From the NCBI GenBank assembly GCA_945280365.1, contig CALYQD010000020.1, forward strand, positions 1-43,466: DNA of 43,466 nt, written 5' to 3'. This stretch comes from an uncultured Apibacter sp. GTDB lineage: Bacteria; Bacteroidota; Bacteroidia; Flavobacteriales; Weeksellaceae. Shown piece after piece: positions 34,901 through 43,389 of the stretch. Within the stretch, counting starts at the first letter, position 1, and each line of letters starts with the position of its first letter. Under the pieces are notes generated by a model. It was given only the letters and a program-made list of their open reading frames with translations. It did not search any database and was not told the origin of the DNA. The position numbers were made by a program, and so were the translations under genes.

Positions 34901-35352
34901 ATTTCGAATTGTTAATACCGGATCAATATATAAATAAAGTAGAGGAACGCTTTTCTCTTTATCAAAAATTATCAGAAATTAAAAACGAAGATGAGCTTAT
35001 TAATTTTAAAAATGAGCTTATCGATCGTTTTGGAAAATTACCTAAACAAACCCAGGAATTATTAAAGAGTGTAAAATTAAAATGGATTTCAAAATCATTA
35101 GGATTTGAAAAATTATTAATTAAGAATGGAGTTTTATTAGCATATTTTCCTATGAATGCGCAATCTAAATATTATCAATCAGATATTTTTAAAAAGGTTC
35201 TTGAATTTTTGCAAAATAATCCTTCTGAAGCATCTTTAAAACAAAAAAATATTAACGATACTTTACAGCTTTATTTAAGAAAAGATAATATAATGAAAAT
35301 GGATAACATTTTAGATTTTATGGGGAGTATCAATACATTTATCAATTTATAA
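31987..35352 (+). CDS. mfd: Transcription-repair coupling factor
   Basis: Mfd removes stalled RNA polymerase at DNA damage and recruits UvrA. No ATG is near the N-terminus. The TTG at 31987 is chosen because a promoter element ends just 7 nt before it; the TTG at 31969 would add six residues. Length from 31987 is 1121 residues, normal for Mfd. Domain order is a UvrB-like N-terminal module, the RNA-polymerase-interaction domain (VGDYVTHIDHGIGKF, roughly 440), the helicase with Walker A GDVGFGKTE at 587-595, the DEEH box in VDEEHKFGV, TATPIPRTL, the second RecA lobe with ESGLDVPNANT and QMRGRVGRSN, and the C-terminal TRCF domain that masks UvrA binding. Confidence 0.95.
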   Translation: MKTNSIIHSIFPILEKSILSSEVQIFLENKSNINISVLGSAGSYINIFSSYLFNLLNKTIFMVFSDKEEAAYALNEIEGIFGKEKVLFYPTSHLIPYQLEEVQNANVVLRTEVINSITQMQSPKIIITYADAITEKIITKSELNSISLKIKVGEKINSDFLNETLFTFHFKRTDFVTQPGEFSLRGGILDVFSYSDEKPYRIGFFGDEVETIRKFNIETQLSEEKVDEFMIVPNIDASNLETLKVSFLDYLPSDALFIGKDLSVSLSTIEKKFNKAEEIYATLSQTIKRSEPYDLYIQPDEFISKLQSHSCIEFSSIPYFKEFKSVRLDQTEQPSFHKQFELLGQDLLEKEKLKYKNFITFQSEKQESRLQDIFSEIEKEIPFTGFIANVNKGFVDHNSKFQIYTDHQIFERYHRYNLRNSFSKSEFLTLKELTDLKVGDYVTHIDHGIGKFMGLVKIKNDDNLQETIKLVYKNNDILYVNIHSLHKISKFSGKEGGEITLNQLGSAAWKNLKNKAKRKVKEVAFDLIKLYADRKTKPGFSFSPDGYLQNELEASFMYEDTPDQEKATQEVKNDMEKPIAMDRLICGDVGFGKTEIAIRAAFKAATDGKQSAIMVPTTILALQHYKTFVSRLKDFPVRVEYLNRFKTAGQKKEIIQSLAEGKIDIIIGTQQLIGKDVKFKDLGLLIVDEEHKFGVSVKDKLKTIKTTVDTLTLTATPIPRTLQFSLMSARDMSVIKTPPPNRQPVQTQLIGFNEEQIRDAIIYELNRDGQILFINNRIENLDILAGMIKRLVPMARIAIGHGQMEGKKLEKIMIDYMEGNYDVLISTTIIESGLDVPNANTIFINDAQKFGLADLHQMRGRVGRSNRKAFCYLITPPLDVITSEARKRLQAIEQFSDLGSGFNIAMKDLEIRGAGDLLGAEQSGFFAEIGFEAYQQILNEAIEELKEDEFSDLFVEENEKKDFVSEVQIDTDFELLIPDQYINKVEERFSLYQKLSEIKNEDELINFKNELIDRFGKLPKQTQELLKSVKLKWISKSLGFEKLLIKNGVLLAYFPMNAQSKYYQSDIFKKVLEFLQNNPSEASLKQKNINDTLQLYLRKDNIMKMDNILDFMGSINTFINL

Positions 35353-35408
35353 AAGAAGTCCGTATAAAAAAATGTATCTTAGCATTTATTATTATATTTT
35401 AAAAGTTT

Positions 35409-36797
35409 ATGTTTCAATCACGCTTATTTAATAGTTTTGATAAGCTTTTAATCTTATTACTAGTTGTAGCGACCTTTCCTCTGCTATTTCTTTCATTTTA
35501 TAATGAACCATCAGCAGATGATTATGCTTATGCGATAAAATTATTTAAAGATTCTTTTTTTTATATAGAATATTATGAATATATGCATTGGGGAAGTAGA
35601 TATACTGCAACCGCTGTATTAATTACCAATCCTATTCATTGGGGTTATTTTTTCGGTTATAAAATAATATCCATATGTATGATCGTATTTTTTATATACG
35701 CTTCATATTTTATGTTTTATCAAATAACAAAGAAGAAAATTTTATCGATAAAACTTGCTTCACTATTATCTTTTGTGTATATTTTCTTATTACCAGGAAT
35801 TGATTCTGCTTTTTATTGGCTTTCAGGTTCTGCTACTTATCATTTAGGGAACATTTTTTTTTTAATGTATATAGGTTGTTCTGCTAAGATTGCAGAAAAA
35901 AATAAGATCTTTTTAACAATAAGTCTTTTTATTCTAATTTTTCTGATAGTTGGTTGTAATGAAATATCCATGATTTATTTACTTCTATATAATTTTCTTT
36001 TTTTAAGCTATAATTATTATACAACTCGTAGATTTTTTACTCTACATTTTTATCTTTTTACTTGGACCGTTCTTTTGACATTTTTTATACTCATTGCACC
36101 TGGAAATTATGAGCGATCTCATTCTATAATCAATCCATTGTCATTATCAGAAATTTTTTTTAAATCGTTAAAAAAATCTATTGTATTAATTTTTAGATAT
36201 GCATTAATCTCCTTTATAATTACTTTTCTGACTTTCTATAATCTAAGAAAGCCCTTACAGGATATTAAATTAAAGATGTTAACATTGCCTTATTTAATTT
36301 ATATTCCCTTATTTTTTGTTATAATTTTTATTGGATGTTTCCCCAGTATATATAGTTTAGGAAGTTATCCGCCTTTACGAACAGTAAATGTGATTTTTTT
36401 TGCGGTTTTGATCTTAATAATGATAGTATGTTACAAATTAGTTTCTTGTCCATTAACCAAAAAATTACAGGTACCACAGTTTTTAAGAATTATTATTTTG
36501 CTAATTATAGTTTTAGGTTATACTTTTGTCATAGGCGATAAAAATGTTTATGATATTAATAATAATATTTATAACGCATATGAAGATATATTAAGCGGTA
36601 AAGCCCAGAAATATAATAAAGAAGTTCATGAAAGATATAAAATTATACATAGCTCAAAGGAGGATACTTTATATTTGCCTCCATTACAAGCAAAACCGCA
36701 AATCATTTATCATTCAGATATAAGCCAAGATCCCAAGCATTTTTATAACGCATCTATGGCTGAATTTTTTAATAAAAAAGCGATCATAAAAAAATAA
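35409..36797 (+). CDS. Polytopic membrane protein, possible GT-C-like glycosyltransferase
   Basis: The 462 residues have about ten to eleven membrane helices. After the first helix comes a periplasmic loop NEPSADDYAYA (residues 32-42) with acidic residues in the position where GT-C glycosyltransferases and DUF6056-type proteins carry their metal or lipid-phosphate binding aspartates. HWGSRYTATA follows near 60. The C-terminal part after the last helix (about 385-462) is soluble. The next gene, 21 bp on, is a family 2 glycosyltransferase of dolichyl-phosphate glucose synthase type. The pair fits a scheme in which the soluble enzyme makes a lipid-linked sugar and this protein uses it outside the membrane. 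That scheme is inference. Confidence 0.72.
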   Translation: MFQSRLFNSFDKLLILLLVVATFPLLFLSFYNEPSADDYAYAIKLFKDSFFYIEYYEYMHWGSRYTATAVLITNPIHWGYFFGYKIISICMIVFFIYASYFMFYQITKKKILSIKLASLLSFVYIFLLPGIDSAFYWLSGSATYHLGNIFFLMYIGCSAKIAEKNKIFLTISLFILIFLIVGCNEISMIYLLLYNFLFLSYNYYTTRRFFTLHFYLFTWTVLLTFFILIAPGNYERSHSIINPLSLSEIFFKSLKKSIVLIFRYALISFIITFLTFYNLRKPLQDIKLKMLTLPYLIYIPLFFVIIFIGCFPSIYSLGSYPPLRTVNVIFFAVLILIMIVCYKLVSCPLTKKLQVPQFLRIIILLIIVLGYTFVIGDKNVYDINNNIYNAYEDILSGKAQKYNKEVHERYKIIHSSKEDTLYLPPLQAKPQIIYHSDISQDPKHFYNASMAEFFNKKAIIKK

Positions 36798-36818
36798 TAA
36801 ATATATAATACGTAAACC

Positions 36819-37553
36819 ATGAAAACTAATTGTGTAGTTGTTCCTTGTTATAATGAAGAATTCAGGTTGCCAGTTAAAGACTTTGAAAAAAGTCTTGTTG
36901 AAGAAAATAACCTTTTTTTCTGTTTTGTTAATGATGGTAGCTCAGACCAAACATTAAAGATCTTAAATGATTTGTATCAAAAATTTCCCGAAAAAGTTTT
37001 AGTAGTAGATAAAAAACAGAATGCTGGCAAAGCGGCAGCCATTTTTACTGGTATTAACGAAGCTTTTAATTGGAAAAATTTTGATATTTTTGGGTATTTG
37101 GATGCCGATCTTGCTACTTCAGTAGAAGAATATAGTCGTGTATGTTCCTATCTGAATGAAAACATTATATTTGTATTCGGCTCAAGAGTGAGGAGAATCG
37201 GTTCCCATATTAAAAGAAGATTGCATCGACATCTAATTGGAAGAATTTTTGCTACCTTATCCAGTACAATGTTAGATTTACCTGTGTATGATACTCAGTG
37301 TGGAGCTAAAGCATTTTCAAATGAAGTAGCTAAAAAGATTTTTACAGATCCATTTATTTCAAATTGGAGTTTTGATATCGAAATTTTCTTTAAATTTATA
37401 AATGTTGTAGGTAAAGACAATGTTGAAATAAGAGCAAAAGAAATTCCTTTAGAAGCTTGGAGAGATGTTGGAGATTCAAAAGTTAAATTTTCTTACTCAT
37501 TGAAGCTCCCTTTTGAGTTATTTAGAATAAAAAGATATTATAAGAAAGCATAA
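36819..37553 (+). CDS. Family 2 glycosyltransferase, polyprenyl-phosphate sugar synthase type
   Basis: The 244 residues are a compact GT-A fold without C-terminal membrane helices. Key motifs are VVPCYNEE (7-14), NDGSSD (38-43), NAGKAAA (68-74), the nucleotide-sugar/metal site LDADLAT (94-100), a DTQCGAKAF acceptor-loop motif and WSFDIE near 186. DTQCG and W.FD.E are typical of dolichyl- or polyprenyl-phosphate beta-glucosyltransferase-like enzymes. It should transfer a sugar from a nucleotide sugar to a lipid phosphate on the cytoplasmic face. Its partner is probably the membrane protein encoded 21 bp upstream. The sugar cannot be read from sequence. Confidence 0.87.
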   Translation: MKTNCVVVPCYNEEFRLPVKDFEKSLVEENNLFFCFVNDGSSDQTLKILNDLYQKFPEKVLVVDKKQNAGKAAAIFTGINEAFNWKNFDIFGYLDADLATSVEEYSRVCSYLNENIIFVFGSRVRRIGSHIKRRLHRHLIGRIFATLSSTMLDLPVYDTQCGAKAFSNEVAKKIFTDPFISNWSFDIEIFFKFINVVGKDNVEIRAKEIPLEAWRDVGDSKVKFSYSLKLPFELFRIKRYYKKA

Positions 37554-37593
37554 TGCTTTTCTTATATATCGTTAGATATTTAATATAAATTTT

Positions 37594-38160
37594 ATGAATA
37601 AATACCTGATTGTAGGCTTAGGAAATATAGGAGAAAAATATAACAATACTCGACACAATATAGGCTTTTTGATAGTTGAAAGATTAGTTGAACAGTTAGA
37701 AGGTAATTTTAAATCTGCCAATTTCGGACAACTTTGTGAAACATCATATAAGGGAAGAAAAACATTTATTCTTAAACCGAATACTTATATGAATTTAAGT
37801 GGAAATGCAGTTAAGTACTGGGTTACAAAAGAAAAAATTAAACTAGAAAATTGCTTGATAATTTGTGATGATTTAAGCCTACCTTTTGGTACAATACGAA
37901 TTAAATCTAAAGGAAGCAGTGCTGGACATAATGGGTTAAAAAGTATTGAAGAACTATTGCAAACGAAGCAATATCCACGATTTCGTTTTGGAATAGGTGA
38001 TGATTTTTTAAAAGGGAAACAAATTGAATATGTTTTAGGAGAGTGGGATGAGAAAGAGAAAATGATGCTTAGTGATAGAATAAATAAAAGTGTGGAAGCA
38101 GTAATGTCTTTCATTTTTTCAGGTATAAACAATACGATGAATCAATACAACGGTAAATAA
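37594..38160 (+). CDS. pth: Peptidyl-tRNA hydrolase
   Basis: Pth releases peptides from dropped peptidyl-tRNAs and recycles tRNA. The 188 residues match the family. The N-terminus YLIVGLGNIGEKYNNTRHN holds the conserved N11 and catalytic His21. NTYMNLSGNAV (63-73) holds the substrate-binding Asn67. CDDLSLPFG (91-99) carries the aspartate that orients the histidine. GSSAGHNGLKS near 110 completes the peptide groove. The start is fixed by the family N-terminus. The gene lies 40 bp after the glycosyltransferase, possibly on the same transcript, with no terminator seen between. Confidence 0.97.
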   Translation: MNKYLIVGLGNIGEKYNNTRHNIGFLIVERLVEQLEGNFKSANFGQLCETSYKGRKTFILKPNTYMNLSGNAVKYWVTKEKIKLENCLIICDDLSLPFGTIRIKSKGSSAGHNGLKSIEELLQTKQYPRFRFGIGDDFLKGKQIEYVLGEWDEKEKMMLSDRINKSVEAVMSFIFSGINNTMNQYNGK

Positions 38161-38318
38161 ATCAATTTTATTAGAAAAAATATTTGATACTAATTTTATA
38201 AGAATTTCCAAAAAATAAGATCAAAATATTTTTAATAAAAATTCATGATTAATTAATTTAATAAAACTCATAGCGAAATATTCAGTTATCAGGTCTGATA
38301 AGTTTATAAATATATTAC

Positions 38319-39260
38319 TTATTTTTCGGCGGATGTTAAAGAGGGATAATTATCAAGAGTTTCAAATATGTAACGCTTATCTTCCTTTAAGACAGAAATA
38401 AATTTTTGTAAAGAATCTGCGTACTGCGGTTTATTAAACATTCTGTCGTGAACCAAAATAACAATAGAATTTGGACTGTGAGTTTTTCCGTATTTTAAAG
38501 TATTTTTTACCTTTCTTATCATTTCAGTAGCACTCTCAACTGGTATATTAGTGTGAACAAATCTCCATTCTAAATCCCAACCGTAAACTGAATAACCTAT
38601 TGAATCAAGTTTTTTTGCTACATTAAATGCAGATGATTCACCTTTAATTTCGTGATTTACAGCCCAAGTATTTCTACCTGGAAGTCGAGCGATTTTATGT
38701 TTCAGTTTTAATTTGTTTTCCGCTGTAATAAAATCCTGTAATGCTGTTTTAGAGTTTTTATAAAATAAGGAATATTTATTATTTGCATGAGAATTACTGT
38801 GGTTACAAACTATAAATAAAGGGTTATGATTAATAGAATCCACTAATTTTTCTTGTACTATTCCCGAATTATGTTGACCTATCATAAAGAAAGTGGCTCT
38901 AATATTATATTTTTCCAATATATTTCTGCAGTTATTAGTACCAGGTAATTGAGGCCCGTCATCTAATGATAGGTACACATAGTATTTATTAGAAGAATCC
39001 TTGGCTAAACCTTTATGTGTTTTTAGTTTTAAAGAATCCTTATTATTTTTTGTGGATTTAACTAATTTGTGAGGGTTTTTAGTTTGAATTAATGAATCAT
39101 CTGTTTTATGATTTTTTGTTTTATCTGTTTTTTTTGAAGAAGAATTGAGATCAGAATTGGAAATATGGGATTCTTCAGGTTTATTTTTTATCTCGTTATT
39201 ATCTTTAGTGCAACTTAATAGTCCTATAAATGAGAGTAGGATGAAACAATATAATTTCAT
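38319..39260 (-). CDS. Polysaccharide deacetylase lipoprotein (CE4/NodB fold)
   Basis: The 313 residues begin with a lipoprotein signal ending LLSC (Cys17), followed by TKDNNE, then a Lys/Ser/Asn-rich low-complexity tether to about residue 90. The NodB domain shows motif 1 SLDDGP with D100-D101 (usually FDDGP), ATFFMIG near 122, motif 2 NHSNSH with metal ligands H154 and H158, motif 3 RLPGRN with R192, and motif 5 LVHD with H271-D272. All catalytic positions are present, so it should be an active metal-dependent de-N-acetylase of peptidoglycan or a surface glycan. Export or outer-membrane anchoring through the tether is inferred. It stands alone between pth and dinB, convergent with pth. Confidence 0.88.
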   Translation of the reverse strand: MKLYCFILLSFIGLLSCTKDNNEIKNKPEESHISNSDLNSSSKKTDKTKNHKTDDSLIQTKNPHKLVKSTKNNKDSLKLKTHKGLAKDSSNKYYVYLSLDDGPQLPGTNNCRNILEKYNIRATFFMIGQHNSGIVQEKLVDSINHNPLFIVCNHSNSHANNKYSLFYKNSKTALQDFITAENKLKLKHKIARLPGRNTWAVNHEIKGESSAFNVAKKLDSIGYSVYGWDLEWRFVHTNIPVESATEMIRKVKNTLKYGKTHSPNSIVILVHDRMFNKPQYADSLQKFISVLKEDKRYIFETLDNYPSLTSAEK

Positions 39261-39542
39261 ATGTTATCAGTAGTTTTAAAATTTTAAAATATTAATTAAA
39301 TTAAAATTTAATCAAGAAATTAGCATAACATAAATCATGCCATATTTGTTTTGCTTTTTTGTAATTATATTGTACAAAATTATAAAAAAATATTAATTAT
39401 TAGGTTGTTATTTTATAATTTGTATTTCAATTTTCATAATTTTATATAAAATTTGAATTTAATATATTTATAATGGTAAATGTTTAAGATGTAATTTAAT
39501 AATGAAATATTTTATTGATTTTAATTAAACAAATGCCTTTTG

Positions 39543-39550
39543 TAACTTTG
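39543..39550 (+). promoter_or_regulatory. dinB promoter -7 element abutting the GTG start
   Basis: TAACTTTG is an exact TAnnTTTG. It ends 5 nt before the GTG start codon, so the transcript should begin at or within a few bases of the start codon. The -33 element is weak. Confidence 0.65.
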
Positions 39551-39555
39551 TCATT

Positions 39556-40635
39556 GTGCGTAAAATAATTCATATAGATATGGATGCTTTCTATGCATCG
39601 ATAGAACAAAGGGATCATGAAGAATTCAGAGGTAAACCTCTAGCTGTTGGGTTTGCAGGAGAAAGAGGTGTAGTGGCAGCTGCTAGCTATGAAGCAAGAA
39701 AATTTGGAATATATTCCGCAATGTCCTCTAAACAGGCTCTACAGCGATGTCCTAATCTTATCTTTACCCCTGCTAGGTTTGAAGTTTATCGTTCAATTTC
39801 TCGACAAATAAGAGATATTTTTTTTCAATATACAGATTTAGTAGAGCCCTTATCTTTAGATGAGGCTTTTTTGGATGTAACCAGCAATTTTAAAAATATG
39901 AAGTTTGCTATGGATATTGCTAAAGAGATAAAGGATAAAATTTTTATGGAAACTGATCTAACGGCTTCAGCTGGAGTTTCATTTAATAAGTTTCTTGCAA
40001 AAATAGCTTCCGATTATAATAAACCCAATGGTTTATTTATAATTACTCCACAAAAGGCGGAAAAATTCGTGGAGAAACTTAAAATTGAAGATTTTTTTGG
40101 TATTGGGAAAAAAACTGCTGAAAAAATGCATCAAATAGGAATTAATACAGGATGGGATTTAAAACAAAAAACAGAAGATGAACTGATCGAATTGTTTGGT
40201 AAGCATGGAAAGATCTATTATTTAAATTCAAGAGCTCAAGATTACCGTGAGGTAAATCCTAACAGAATAAGAAAATCGGTTGGCTCTGAAAATACATTTA
40301 TGGAAGATACAAATTCTTTGCCTAAATTATATTTAGAATTAGAAACGGTTTCAAGAGATGTTATTAAAAGAATGAATAAAAATTCTTTTAAAGGAAGAAT
40401 CGTTACTTTAAAAATTAAATATGCAGATTTTAAAGTAATATCCAGAAGTAAAACTTATCCAACTATTATATCTGGCTATACAGCTTTGTATAAATCGGCA
40501 TTAGAGTTATTGCATTTAGTCGATCTAAATAAAAAAGTAAGATTAATTGGACTAAGTATTAAAAGTTCTGATACAGAATCTGAAATTGAGATAAACAAAA
40601 ACTATCAATTAAAAATTCCTTTTAATGAGTTTTAA
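39556..40635 (+). CDS. dinB: DNA polymerase IV (Y family)
   Basis: DinB copies past damaged bases with low fidelity. The GTG start gives MRKIIHIDMDAFYASIE, matching the known DinB N-terminus residue for residue in length, so GTG is well supported. Metal ligands are D8 and D102-E103 (LSLDEAF). Y13 is at the steric-gate position where E. coli has Phe. SAGVSFNKFLAKIASD and the HhH segment IEDFFGIGKKTAEKM follow, then the little finger domain. The C-terminus QLKIPF (351-356) fits the sliding-clamp binding motif and so points to the DnaN in this window. Length is 359. No lexA-like gene is adjacent. Confidence 0.96.
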   Translation: MRKIIHIDMDAFYASIEQRDHEEFRGKPLAVGFAGERGVVAAASYEARKFGIYSAMSSKQALQRCPNLIFTPARFEVYRSISRQIRDIFFQYTDLVEPLSLDEAFLDVTSNFKNMKFAMDIAKEIKDKIFMETDLTASAGVSFNKFLAKIASDYNKPNGLFIITPQKAEKFVEKLKIEDFFGIGKKTAEKMHQIGINTGWDLKQKTEDELIELFGKHGKIYYLNSRAQDYREVNPNRIRKSVGSENTFMEDTNSLPKLYLELETVSRDVIKRMNKNSFKGRIVTLKIKYADFKVISRSKTYPTIISGYTALYKSALELLHLVDLNKKVRLIGLSIKSSDTESEIEINKNYQLKIPFNEF

Positions 40636-40688
40636 AATTTTTAATTAAAAATTAATAATAAAATATTACATTTTTAAAAATAATTATT

Positions 40689-41351
40689 TTAAATAATTCC
40701 TAATTCAATAACTAGACTTAACAATTGTTTAGTGTCTTTAACATTGAAAGAAGCCCTAAGTAGGGCAAGGCGCTTTTCTATTGAACTTTCACTATTGGGG
40801 ACTATTTGTTTTTCTTTGAAATGCTGCTCTACATCTTTCTGGGTAAATCCTTGTGAAAGTAATTTTAATAAGTAAACATCATAATCATTTAATTCATATA
40901 AATTATTTTGAAATGATTTGTAATTAACGTTGGAAATATAAGATTCATTTTGATTTATAGATATGATAGCTTTTTGTAATTCTTTAGTATCGCTCCTTCC
41001 TTTGGTTACAAATCCATTGATTTTATATTTATCGAACATTGATTTAATTTTGTGGAATCTATTTTCAATCGAAAATACAATTACTTTAAGATTAGGTTGT
41101 TCAGTTTTTGCAGCTTGTATTAAATCTTCTCCTCCCTCTAATTTTTGTTTCCTATAATCTGAAGCAAAAGATAGGTCGGTAATTAATAACTCATAGGGTT
41201 CATGATCAATAATAGCTCGTTTAATTTTGAGCAATGCTTCGTCACAATAAAAAGCTTGGTCAATGATTGGGATTTTTAATTCTTCAACAGTTTTTTTAAT
41301 GCCTATATTATAACTATCGAAATCTTCTGAAATTAGAATTTTATTAAACAT
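40689..41351 (-). CDS. Response regulator with LuxR-like output
   Basis: The 220 residues comprise a receiver domain (about 1-130) with acidic pair E9-D10, phospho-acceptor D59 (LLITDLSFA), and K117 in VTKG. A C-terminal helix-turn-helix region (about 150-215) starts LNDYDVYLLKLLSQGFTQKDV, which follows the LuxR/FixJ pattern though diverged in the recognition helix, with an insert KEKQIVPNSESSIE. It should be phosphorylated by the histidine kinase encoded 19 bp upstream on the same strand. No target promoter can be named. The receiver carries a longer beta3-alpha3 loop (residues 63-75) than canonical receivers. Confidence 0.9.
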   Translation of the reverse strand: MFNKILISEDFDSYNIGIKKTVEELKIPIIDQAFYCDEALLKIKRAIIDHEPYELLITDLSFASDYRKQKLEGGEDLIQAAKTEQPNLKVIVFSIENRFHKIKSMFDKYKINGFVTKGRSDTKELQKAIISINQNESYISNVNYKSFQNNLYELNDYDVYLLKLLSQGFTQKDVEQHFKEKQIVPNSESSIEKRLALLRASFNVKDTKQLLSLVIELGII

Positions 41352-41370
41352 TATTAATGGTTGTTATAAA

Positions 41371-43197
41371 TTATATTGAAATAATAATTTTTATAGCAAA
41401 ACCTCTTTTTTTTTCACTATCAATAAAATAACTTCCTTGGATAGGATTTAATCGTTTTTTTATATCTGTTAAATCTTTATAGGAATTAATGAAAGAGCCG
41501 GACAGACCAATACCATTATCAGAATATTCTATAATTATTGTAGAATCTTCTTTTTTAAATTTCAAAGTCACAATATCCGCTTTACTATGTTTTTTCATAT
41601 TAGTCATCAACTCTTTCAATATATAATATATCTCTTCTTTTTTATTGATTGATATATTTTCCCAAATATGAGGCTCATTTCCAATCAATATTATTTTGGT
41701 ATATTTAGCTCCATATGGTTTTATCATATTTCGTAAAGTGATTGAAAAATCATCTTTTAAATCAAGATTAAATTCTGCATCATGAGAGATATCTCTCGAT
41801 TTTTGATATAATAATTCTAATTCGTCAATTATTTTAGTAGGTCTAATATCAGAGTTATTTTCTAATTGCACCATAAGGAAGTAAATTCCATTAGCAACTT
41901 CATCATGAATTTTTTTAGAATATTTTAATTTAGTACGATGCACTTCTTCTGTTTTTTCTTGTCGGAATTTGGCTTTTCGTCTTTGATACCAGAATATTAA
42001 AAACACCAAAATTAAAATTGCTAAGAAAGATAAAGATCCAAATATCACACTCTGCTTTAATAGTTGGTAACTTTTTTGCGCATTTTCAGCTTTTAATGAG
42101 GCATTTTCTTCTTTATTTCTTTCTACCTCATAACTCATTAAAGCAAATTTATTTTTAGCTTGAACTCTTTTTGAATTTATCGAATCGCTTATTTTTTCGT
42201 ATAAATTGAAATAATATTTTATACTACTAGATTGTGAGGTTATCGGGATAATTTTTTTTATAGCTACTTGCTGATCATCTAGATTTCCTAATTTTAAAGC
42301 TATATCATACATTTTATTGGCATGAAAAATAGCCTTTTTAGCATTATTATTTTCGTAATATTCTGATAAATGATAATGATTGGCAATTTGTCCTAATAAA
42401 TCTGAATATTGTTCTCTTACTTTAAGGGAATAATAAAAATCTTTATCTGCTTTAAAATAAGGATTAAGTAGCCATTTAGCATAAGCTAAATTATCTATAA
42501 TTCGAGCTTGATGAAGGGGGAGATTGCTTAAAAAAGGATCTTTATTTAGATTATTTAATATTTTTATAGCATTTATGTAATTTCCAGCTTTTATGTTAAC
42601 AACTGCAACATTATTTTTAATATTTATAGAAGATATTTTATTAGTAGAAGACTGTAAAGCCATGTTGTAATACTTTATAGCTTCGTCATAATCTTTTAAT
42701 TCTGTTTTAGAAATTGCTAAACAATTATATGCGGCAGATAATAAAGTGTTATTTTGTAAATCTTTAATATATCTTAACGCTTCAACTGCAGATTCTTCGC
42801 TACCGATATAATCACCTTCATTAGCTTGTGTAATAGCTATGTTTATTAAGCTTTTTCCAATAAATTTATAATTATTTTCAATTAAAAAAGCTTCTTTAGA
42901 ATGATTAAAATAATAGAACGCGCTGTCGCTTTTACTTTTATTTAAAAAATAAAGCCCCATATTGAAATAAATATATGCTAATTTTGAAATATTTTTATTT
43001 TTTTTGAGCTTAAATATTTCTTTATAGTCAAATGGAATAGTGTCATTATTAATAATACTGTTTTTTTTTTGTGAATTGGTTGATATTTTATGATTTCGCT
43101 TATTTTTTATTATACTACTATCCTTGCAAGATGTTAAATTCATCAATATAATAATTGCATAAAATAAAAATTTTATAAAATCTATCATTTTATCCAT
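41371..43197 (-). CDS. TPR sensor histidine kinase (HisKA_3 type) with lipobox-like N-terminus
   Basis: The 608 residues start with a hydrophobic signal ending LTSC (Cys24), then KDSS. Met1 and Met4 are both possible starts. Residues about 60-335 form tetratricopeptide repeats (YFNMGLYFLNKSKSDSAFYYF, AISKTELKDYDEAIKYYN). A coiled coil (345-380) precedes the membrane helix at 384-404. The kinase core follows: H431 in KKIHDEVANGIYFLM, an N box with N533 (KELMTNMKKHS), and the ATP lid DNGIGL at 560-565. The TPR part is therefore periplasmic and probably senses a protein or peptide. It forms a two-gene system with the response regulator 19 bp downstream. The signal sensed is unknown. Confidence 0.9.
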   Translation of the reverse strand: MDKMIDFIKFLFYAIIILMNLTSCKDSSIIKNKRNHKISTNSQKKNSIINNDTIPFDYKEIFKLKKNKNISKLAYIYFNMGLYFLNKSKSDSAFYYFNHSKEAFLIENNYKFIGKSLINIAITQANEGDYIGSEESAVEALRYIKDLQNNTLLSAAYNCLAISKTELKDYDEAIKYYNMALQSSTNKISSINIKNNVAVVNIKAGNYINAIKILNNLNKDPFLSNLPLHQARIIDNLAYAKWLLNPYFKADKDFYYSLKVREQYSDLLGQIANHYHLSEYYENNNAKKAIFHANKMYDIALKLGNLDDQQVAIKKIIPITSQSSSIKYYFNLYEKISDSINSKRVQAKNKFALMSYEVERNKEENASLKAENAQKSYQLLKQSVIFGSLSFLAILILVFLIFWYQRRKAKFRQEKTEEVHRTKLKYSKKIHDEVANGIYFLMVQLENNSDIRPTKIIDELELLYQKSRDISHDAEFNLDLKDDFSITLRNMIKPYGAKYTKIILIGNEPHIWENISINKKEEIYYILKELMTNMKKHSKADIVTLKFKKEDSTIIIEYSDNGIGLSGSFINSYKDLTDIKKRLNPIQGSYFIDSEKKRGFAIKIIISI

Positions 43198-43282
43198 GAA
43201 TATAAAATTATAAACTTAGAATATTAAAACTTATTATGTAATTATAATATTTATATTTTATTATTTAATATAAAAGTAAATT

Positions 43283-43314
43283 AATAAAAAAAAGACAAGG
43301 GATACCTTGTCTTT
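43283..43314 (-). terminator. Terminator for a minus-strand gene at the right edge
   Basis: Perfect 10-bp arms AAAGACAAGG (43291-43300) and CCTTGTCTTT (43305-43314) enclose a GATA loop. On the minus strand the stem is followed by a U-rich run (43290-43283). It therefore ends a transcript coming from the right, upstream of the histidine kinase. Confidence 0.8.
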
Positions 43315-43389
43315 AGTATTAAACCATTTAAAATTTTAATAATGGAAATTAAATAATTTTTATTGATCTTTTTTATATTTTATTCATGA

